Assembly (NCBI GenBank): GCA_016720705.1
Contig: JADKKB010000007.1
Location: forward strand, 2,170,001 to 2,234,000
Direction: 5' to 3'
Origin: Chloracidobacterium sp.
GTDB lineage: Bacteria; Acidobacteriota; Blastocatellia; Pyrinomonadales; Pyrinomonadaceae
Length of the DNA: 64,000 bases
A program made the position numbers and the translations under genes. Below, in pieces: positions 59,496 to 64,000 of the stretch. The notes beneath the pieces are model-generated. The model saw only the letters and a list, made by a program, of their open reading frames with translations. It was not told the DNA's origin and made no database searches. The number at the start of each line of letters is the position of its first letter. The stretch's first letter is position 1.

Positions 59496-61520
59496 TTACC
59501 AGATCAGGCAGGCATTGGGACGGATCATTTTTTGCGGGGCCTTGCAGCCAAACGCTTTGGCGAACTCGGGCATATTCGACATCGGTCCGTTCACACGCCA
59601 GCGGGGGAGAGCGTGCGGATTGCCGGCGACCTGTTGGCGTTCGGCCTCGGGCGTGTATTTGCCGGCCCAGACCTGAGCCCAACCCAGGAAGAAACGCTGT
59701 TCCGGTGTGAAACCGTCAATATTGGCAGGACGCGGTTTGCCGTCGAGCGATTTCTGAAACGCGTAGTACGAGACCGTCAGACCGGCAAAGTCGCCGATGT
59801 TTTCGCCAAGCGTCAACTTGCCGTTGATAAACAGGCCGGGCTGGACTTCGTAGCCGTCAAACTGCTTGACGACGCACGCTGCACGCTCGTCGAACTTGGC
59901 ACGGTCGGCGTTGGTCCACCACATTTTGAGGTTACCGTCGGCGTCGAAACGGCTGCCCGAATCGTCAAACCCGTGGGTGATCTCGTGGCCGATGACGCCG
60001 CCGATAGCACCGTAGTTGATCGCGTCGTCAGCGTCAAAGTTAAAGAACGGCGGCTGCAGGATGCCGGCGGGAAATGTGATGTCGTTATTGACGCTCGAGT
60101 ATGACGCGTTGACGGTCGGCGGCGTCATTCCCATACGCGACTTGTCACGCGGTTTGCCGATGTCCTCCATATTTCGCTTGATCTGAAACTGGTTGGAACG
60201 GACGAGATTGCCGGCGTACGAGTCGCGTTTGATCTCGAGGCCCGTGTAACCGCGGAGCACGTCCGGGTAGCCGATCTTACGCTTAAAGGTCGAAAGTTTG
60301 GCCTGCGCCTGGACCTTGGTCTCCGGGCTCATCCAATCGAGGCCCTCGATGCGGCCCTTCATCGACGCCATCAGGTTGTCGATCAGCACATTCATACGAG
60401 CCTTGGCCGCCGGTGTGAACGCACGCTTGGCATACTCCATTCCAAGTGCCTCGCCGAGCGATCGGTCAACGGTCTGAACACAAGTTTTCCATCGTGGCTG
60501 ACGTTCTTTCTGTCCGCTCAGGTGCTTGCCAAAGAAATTGAAATTCTCATCGGAAAACGCTTTTGGCAGAGAGGTTGCGGACGAATTGACCACCATCCAA
60601 CGCATATAGGTTTTCCAGTCGGCGATGGATACATCGGTCATCATCGAGTTCATTTCCTTAAAGAACTTGGCCGGAGCGACGTTAAAGTCGCCGGCGGCCG
60701 GAACGCCGCGGGTGGCGAAGTATGCGTTCCAGTCAAAATTGGGCGTCAACGTCTGCGCTCCGGCAACCGTGATCTTGTTGTAGCCGCTATCGGGATCGCG
60801 GCGTTCGACGGGCGTCAACGAAGCTTTGGCGAGCCGCGTCTGGATATCCAGAACCTTGGCCGCATTGGCTGCGGCGGTGGATTCGCTATCGCCGAGGAGC
60901 TTGAACATATTCGTCATATAGGTGACAAATTTGGCACGAGTCTCGACCGATTTTGCGTCCGTCTGAGTATAGTAATCACGGTTCGGCAGCGTAATGCCGC
61001 CTTGTGATGCGTTAACTATGACATTGTTCGAGGCCTTAAGGTCGGGGCCTGCGCCAAAGCCGAAGATCACCCCGAATCCGAAGTTGTGAAGTTCGGCGAT
61101 CTCACGCTGCAGATCGGCGGCGGTCTTGACCTTGTCAATTGCCTTTAGGTACTTGCTGATCGGTTTGATCCCGGCCTTTTCGATCGAGGCTTCGTCAATG
61201 CAGGTCGCATACATATCGCCGATCATCTGCGTATCGCTGCCCTTTGCAGACTTGGTCCGGACGGCACTTTCGAGTACCTCTTTAAGCGTACCGTCGTTGC
61301 GGTCACGGAGAATATTGAAAGTCCCCCAACTCGCCTCTGCGGGCGGTATCTGGGTGGATCTGAGCCAAGAGCCGTTGGCGTATTCAAAAAAGTCCTCACA
61401 GGCATCGACGTTCTTGTCCATTCTGGTGGTGTCGAAACCTGAGCTCTGGGCAAGGACGGAAAGTGTCATAGACGTCAGAATCGCCAACGTCGTCATCGAT
61501 CGGAAAAAATATGTTCTCAT
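59496..61520 (-). CDS. M13-family (neprilysin/PepO-like) zinc endopeptidase
   Basis: A 674-residue exported peptidase. The signal peptide is MRTYFFRSMTTLAILTSMTL (cleavage near VLAQ). The catalytic HExxH is HEITH (512-516) in AIGGVIGHEITHGFDDSG, the distal ligand Glu573 is in LTLGENIGDFAGL, and the substrate-binding NASYSSVNNDITFPAGIL is present. The N-terminal M13 domain has CEDFFEYANGSWLRSTQIP. The C-terminus ends IRPNACLIW, close to the usual family ending CxxW. It should cleave peptides outside the cytoplasm. Its own terminator follows. Confidence 0.95.
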   Translation of the reverse strand: MRTYFFRSMTTLAILTSMTLSVLAQSSGFDTTRMDKNVDACEDFFEYANGSWLRSTQIPPAEASWGTFNILRDRNDGTLKEVLESAVRTKSAKGSDTQMIGDMYATCIDEASIEKAGIKPISKYLKAIDKVKTAADLQREIAELHNFGFGVIFGFGAGPDLKASNNVIVNASQGGITLPNRDYYTQTDAKSVETRAKFVTYMTNMFKLLGDSESTAAANAAKVLDIQTRLAKASLTPVERRDPDSGYNKITVAGAQTLTPNFDWNAYFATRGVPAAGDFNVAPAKFFKEMNSMMTDVSIADWKTYMRWMVVNSSATSLPKAFSDENFNFFGKHLSGQKERQPRWKTCVQTVDRSLGEALGMEYAKRAFTPAAKARMNVLIDNLMASMKGRIEGLDWMSPETKVQAQAKLSTFKRKIGYPDVLRGYTGLEIKRDSYAGNLVRSNQFQIKRNMEDIGKPRDKSRMGMTPPTVNASYSSVNNDITFPAGILQPPFFNFDADDAINYGAIGGVIGHEITHGFDDSGSRFDADGNLKMWWTNADRAKFDERAACVVKQFDGYEVQPGLFINGKLTLGENIGDFAGLTVSYYAFQKSLDGKPRPANIDGFTPEQRFFLGWAQVWAGKYTPEAERQQVAGNPHALPRWRVNGPMSNMPEFAKAFGCKAPQKMIRPNACLIW

Positions 61521-61594
61521 TTGGTGCTCCTAGAAAGGTCAGTTGGTAATACGGAGAAATGTGCCAATAGGTTATTGAAAACCCCGGGCCGAAA

Positions 61595-62341
61595 TTAGAC
61601 GACCGGAATGAATGCATCCGAGACTTTCTGCCGCAACTCGGCGGCAAGTGCTTTTCGGTCGGTATTCTTGATCGGAGCCTCACCGAAATTGATCACCGTC
61701 GTAAATCCCGAGAGCTTAAACATTCGCCAAATATGTGCGAAAAAGCTGATGTCCTCCCACCAGCAAACATATGTACTCGCCGGAGGTGCGCCGTCAGGTG
61801 TGCGGTAAGTGACCGCGGCATAAGAAACGGGAACGTCCGATTCGGCGGCAAACTGCAAAAAGGATGAATTGAACGGTAAAACCTCCTCACCCTTGGACGT
61901 TGTGCCCTCCGGAAAGACGATCACGCCTTCGCCGGCATCGAGCCTTTCGATGATCTGTCGGCCGGCACGCGGTATGTCGCGGCGGTTGGTGCGGTCGATG
62001 AAGACAGTTCCCATTGACTTGATGATCGCACCGGCAAGCGGCCAGGTCAGGATCTCGGACTTGGCAACGAAAACACCGACCACCGCCTGTCGCAGAGCGG
62101 CCATATCGGCGTAACTAAGGTGATTGCAAACCAGAAAATAAGGCGGTTTTGGCGGCGTGCCGATTATCTCGATCTTCATCCCGCAGATCTTTGTAAAAGT
62201 CCAGGTCCAGCCATTAAAGATCATCTGTCGCCAGTAAACTTTGTTTGGAATGAGCAAATTTCCTACAAACCATATGACGTAAGCGCCGAGCGTCGACGCG
62301 GCAAACATAAAGATTCGGATCGATGCTCGTATTGTCTTCAT
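61595..62341 (-). CDS. plsC: 1-acyl-sn-glycerol-3-phosphate acyltransferase (PlsC family)
   Basis: A 248-residue inner-membrane enzyme that adds an acyl group to lysophosphatidate. The catalytic motif is NHLSYADM (His74 and Asp79). The substrate motif is VFPEGTTSKGEEVLPF (the EGT block, about 140-155), and GTVFIDRTNRRD gives the third block. Two membrane helices lie near the N-terminus (about 8-30). The family also acts in other phosphatidate-like acylations, so the exact substrate is not certain. It precedes the M13 gene by 74 bases. Confidence 0.9.
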   Translation of the reverse strand: MKTIRASIRIFMFAASTLGAYVIWFVGNLLIPNKVYWRQMIFNGWTWTFTKICGMKIEIIGTPPKPPYFLVCNHLSYADMAALRQAVVGVFVAKSEILTWPLAGAIIKSMGTVFIDRTNRRDIPRAGRQIIERLDAGEGVIVFPEGTTSKGEEVLPFNSSFLQFAAESDVPVSYAAVTYRTPDGAPPASTYVCWWEDISFFAHIWRMFKLSGFTTVINFGEAPIKNTDRKALAAELRQKVSDAFIPVV

Positions 62342-62357
62342 TTAAGGTGGCGGCCAA

Positions 62358-63221
62358 CTATCGCTCAAGCTTTTTGAAATTGTATCGTAGCAAAACACGT
62401 ATCGGCAACGTCTTGCCATTACGTTCGGCGGGACGCCATTGCATCGAGCGCACTGCTTTCAGTGCCGAGCCATCGAGGCCGAAGCCCGCCCATCTGACTA
62501 CTTCCGCCGCCAGGATCGAGCCATCCGAGGCCAGAGTAAGTTCGATCTCGACGGTCGCGGCCACATCATAGAATGAGGCGATCGCGGTGTACTCCGGCTT
62601 AATGCGCAAATATGGGATCGGCGAACGAAAATTGAGGGCACCCGGTGTACCGTCGGCGGGCATCTCCTCGATCTCGGCTGACGCCTGTTTGGCAGGAGCC
62701 AGTCCGGCTGCCGCGATCGCCGCACGGATATTCGCCGCAAGCTTTGGCATTGATCCGATCAAAGTGTCCTCGGACTCCTTAATAGATGCGCCGTTGAATG
62801 CGGAATTGGACCAATCGATAAGGTTGCCGAGCTTTTGCGATATCACAAATACGGAAGCGAACGACTCGTAATACTCAGGCCGTTCGAGCGCGGTCCGCCG
62901 CATCGTCGCCGCGCGAATGATGATCAGATAGTCACATCCGACAGCGGTCGCAGCGACGCTCGACTGGCGGGCGGTCATATTAAATGGTGTTGTGATCGAT
63001 AATGCGTCAAATGCGGAGCGGCTTAATGACAGGTCGAGGACATCCGAGGTTTTGGCGAGTTCGTTCGAAAGCCCGTCGGCCGTCCGCTCGGCTATTCGAT
63101 TTGTCTCGGGTGTCACGATCGCGATCGTCTGTCCGGATGCCGCAGTGGCCCAAACGAGCAGGGCAAACGCTAACGCCGCGATCGCCGAACTACGGCTTAT
63201 GATAAATTGCAGCGATCTCAT
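62358..63221 (-). CDS. Exported protein with TonB C-terminal-like domain
   Basis: A 287-residue protein with signal peptide (MRSLQFIISRSSAIAALAFA, to about SGQTIAI). The middle (about 30-170) is an alpha/beta part of unknown type (VGCDYLIIIRAATMRRTALE). The last ~90 residues form a TonB-C-like fold: ATVEIELTLASDGSILAAEV, WAGFGLDGSALKAVRSMQWRP, and PIRVLLRYNFKK. The TonB fold here may act as a periplasmic binding module. It lies 16 bases before the acyltransferase gene and overlaps the HD gene by 32 bases on the other side. Confidence 0.7.
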   Translation of the reverse strand: MRSLQFIISRSSAIAALAFALLVWATAASGQTIAIVTPETNRIAERTADGLSNELAKTSDVLDLSLSRSAFDALSITTPFNMTARQSSVAATAVGCDYLIIIRAATMRRTALERPEYYESFASVFVISQKLGNLIDWSNSAFNGASIKESEDTLIGSMPKLAANIRAAIAAAGLAPAKQASAEIEEMPADGTPGALNFRSPIPYLRIKPEYTAIASFYDVAATVEIELTLASDGSILAAEVVRWAGFGLDGSALKAVRSMQWRPAERNGKTLPIRVLLRYNFKKLER

Positions 63222-64000
63222 CTTTTAGTTCTGCCGGAAAGCATACTCTGTGAATCCGATATCCTTGCTGAAGCCCTCTAACGGCAGAGGAGACCTCGGA
63301 TATCTCGCGGACCGACGGGCGGGCAAATCCATCCTCGACGAAAATAAGGTTTTTGGCATCGGCGGAATCCGTCGTGTAGAAATTGTATGCCGCGTCGCCG
63401 GTCTCGTCTTCGCTGACATAATATTTAATGTCAAAGCCGCGGGCTGACACGACGGCCTCGACCTCCCGCACAAACGAATGGATCTTGTCCGCCGGCATAT
63501 CCAGATCGAACGCAGCAAACAGCCGACGATCGAGAAATCTTGACGCAAGGTCCGAAAGTACCTGGTCCGCCGAGAATTGCCATTGCTTGATATGAAAGAA
63601 AACGTCGGTATCATCGAGTGAAAGATGTTCGGACAATGATAGACGCTGTTTTTGCAGGATTTTTTCGAATGCGGAACCGGTTCGGTGCCAGACATCGCCG
63701 CCGGCGGCGTACACATCGATCGCCCGTTTGAGCAGTGATTTCAGGACGGCCTCGGCCGCTCTCAGCGTTCGATGAAAATAGACCTGGCGAAACATATAGT
63801 AGCGAGCCTGCAGATAATCCTCGACCGCGTAAATTCCGGGTGCGGCAATGTATAGCCGATCATTTGCCTCATCGATCTCGATCGATTTGATTATCCATTC
63901 CAGGTCGTAGATGCCGTACTTTGCACCGCTCATAAGCGAATCGCGAAGCAAGTAGTCCATTCGGTCCACATCGAGTTGCGACGAAACAAGTTGTGTAAGA
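63190..64000 (-). CDS. HD-domain phosphohydrolase (dGTPase-like), C-terminal part; runs off the right edge
   Basis: At least 270 residues reaching the edge; the upstream part is outside the window. The visible start reads SQLDVDRMDYLLRDSLMSG, a block diagnostic of the HD-superfamily dNTPase-like proteins (YwfO type), with Asp and Arg residues that follow the metal-binding HD motif. The rest is helical (YYMFRQVYFHRTLRAAEAVL) and a beta-rich C-terminus. The HD motif itself lies past the window edge. The reading frame is open from 63969 to the end, so the ATG at 63969 is internal, not the start. Confidence 0.8.
   Translation of the reverse strand, partial: LTQLVSSQLDVDRMDYLLRDSLMSGAKYGIYDLEWIIKSIEIDEANDRLYIAAPGIYAVEDYLQARYYMFRQVYFHRTLRAAEAVLKSLLKRAIDVYAAGGDVWHRTGSAFEKILQKQRLSLSEHLSLDDTDVFFHIKQWQFSADQVLSDLASRFLDRRLFAAFDLDMPADKIHSFVREVEAVVSARGFDIKYYVSEDETGDAAYNFYTTDSADAKNLIFVEDGFARPSVREISEVSSAVRGLQQGYRIHRVCFPAELKDEIAAIYHKP

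Noticed and set aside
1..64000. tRNA, rRNA or complete insertion sequence
   Set aside because: No cloverleaf-like T-loop words, rRNA signatures or transposase frames were seen on reading; small unusual RNAs could still be missed.

Overview
The window looks like a chromosome segment of an Acidobacteriota bacterium, most likely class Blastocatellia (Pyrinomonadaceae-like). This is an inference from several things together: a Gram-negative type VI secretion cluster, moderate GC, many secreted or lipoprotein-like hypotheticals, large secreted proteins ending in DxDGDxxxD/FRP repeats, and several zinc peptidases (M13, M14, M16, M19, M24). No rRNA, tRNA, CRISPR array or complete insertion sequence was seen.

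Region 1 (1-20.5 kb, all minus strand) is a type VI secretion (T6SS) operon. In transcription order it reads: tail-anchored Pro-rich protein, three FHA-TM-transglycosylase-like paralogues, a YkgJ-type Cys-cluster protein, tssK, tssL, tssM, tagJ, tssA, tssB, tssC, hcp, tssE, tssF, tssG and the start of clpV, which runs off the left edge. VgrG, PAAR and TssJ are not in the window. The most unusual content is the run of three FHA proteins. Each has an N-terminal phosphopeptide-binding FHA domain, one membrane helix and a C-terminal domain of the soluble lytic transglycosylase type. Only the middle one keeps the catalytic Glu; its paralogues carry Arg and Lys there. TssL lacks a peptidoglycan-binding domain, so these proteins could supply both wall contact and phospho-regulation to the machine.

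Region 2 (20.5-44.8 kb) is mostly housekeeping: cystathionine beta-synthase, glycerophosphodiesterase, methyltransferase, TlpA-like thioredoxin, glycine oxidase ThiO, NAD-isocitrate dehydrogenase, DoxX, Xaa-Pro aminopeptidase, queE-queC, M16 and M14 peptidases, an OPT transporter, a PilZ protein and a Gfo/Idh/MocA oxidoreductase. Embedded in it are an uncharacterised cluster of small exported and membrane proteins (30.2-33.2 kb), a GxxExxY gene bracketed by imperfect inverted repeats (36.5-37.0 kb), and a 23-29 residue SEC-C zinc-finger mini-gene.

Region 3 (44.9-50.9 kb) looks like an acquired island. It starts with a decayed DUF433 antitoxin fragment and ends with a membrane dipeptidase (M19) that has lost its N-terminal zinc ligands. 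Between them lie a Trm112-methyltransferase / NodU carbamoyltransferase / propeller-like protein operon and a secreted beta-helix protein. The beta-helix gene is driven by a perfect consensus sigma-70 promoter.

Region 4 (51.1-64 kb) holds two very large secreted proteins that share a three-type repeat unit present twice in each, a 55-57 kb stretch of repeats and decayed coding sequence around one lipoprotein-like gene, an M13 endopeptidase, a PlsC acyltransferase, a TonB-C-domain protein and an HD-family phosphohydrolase that runs off the right edge.
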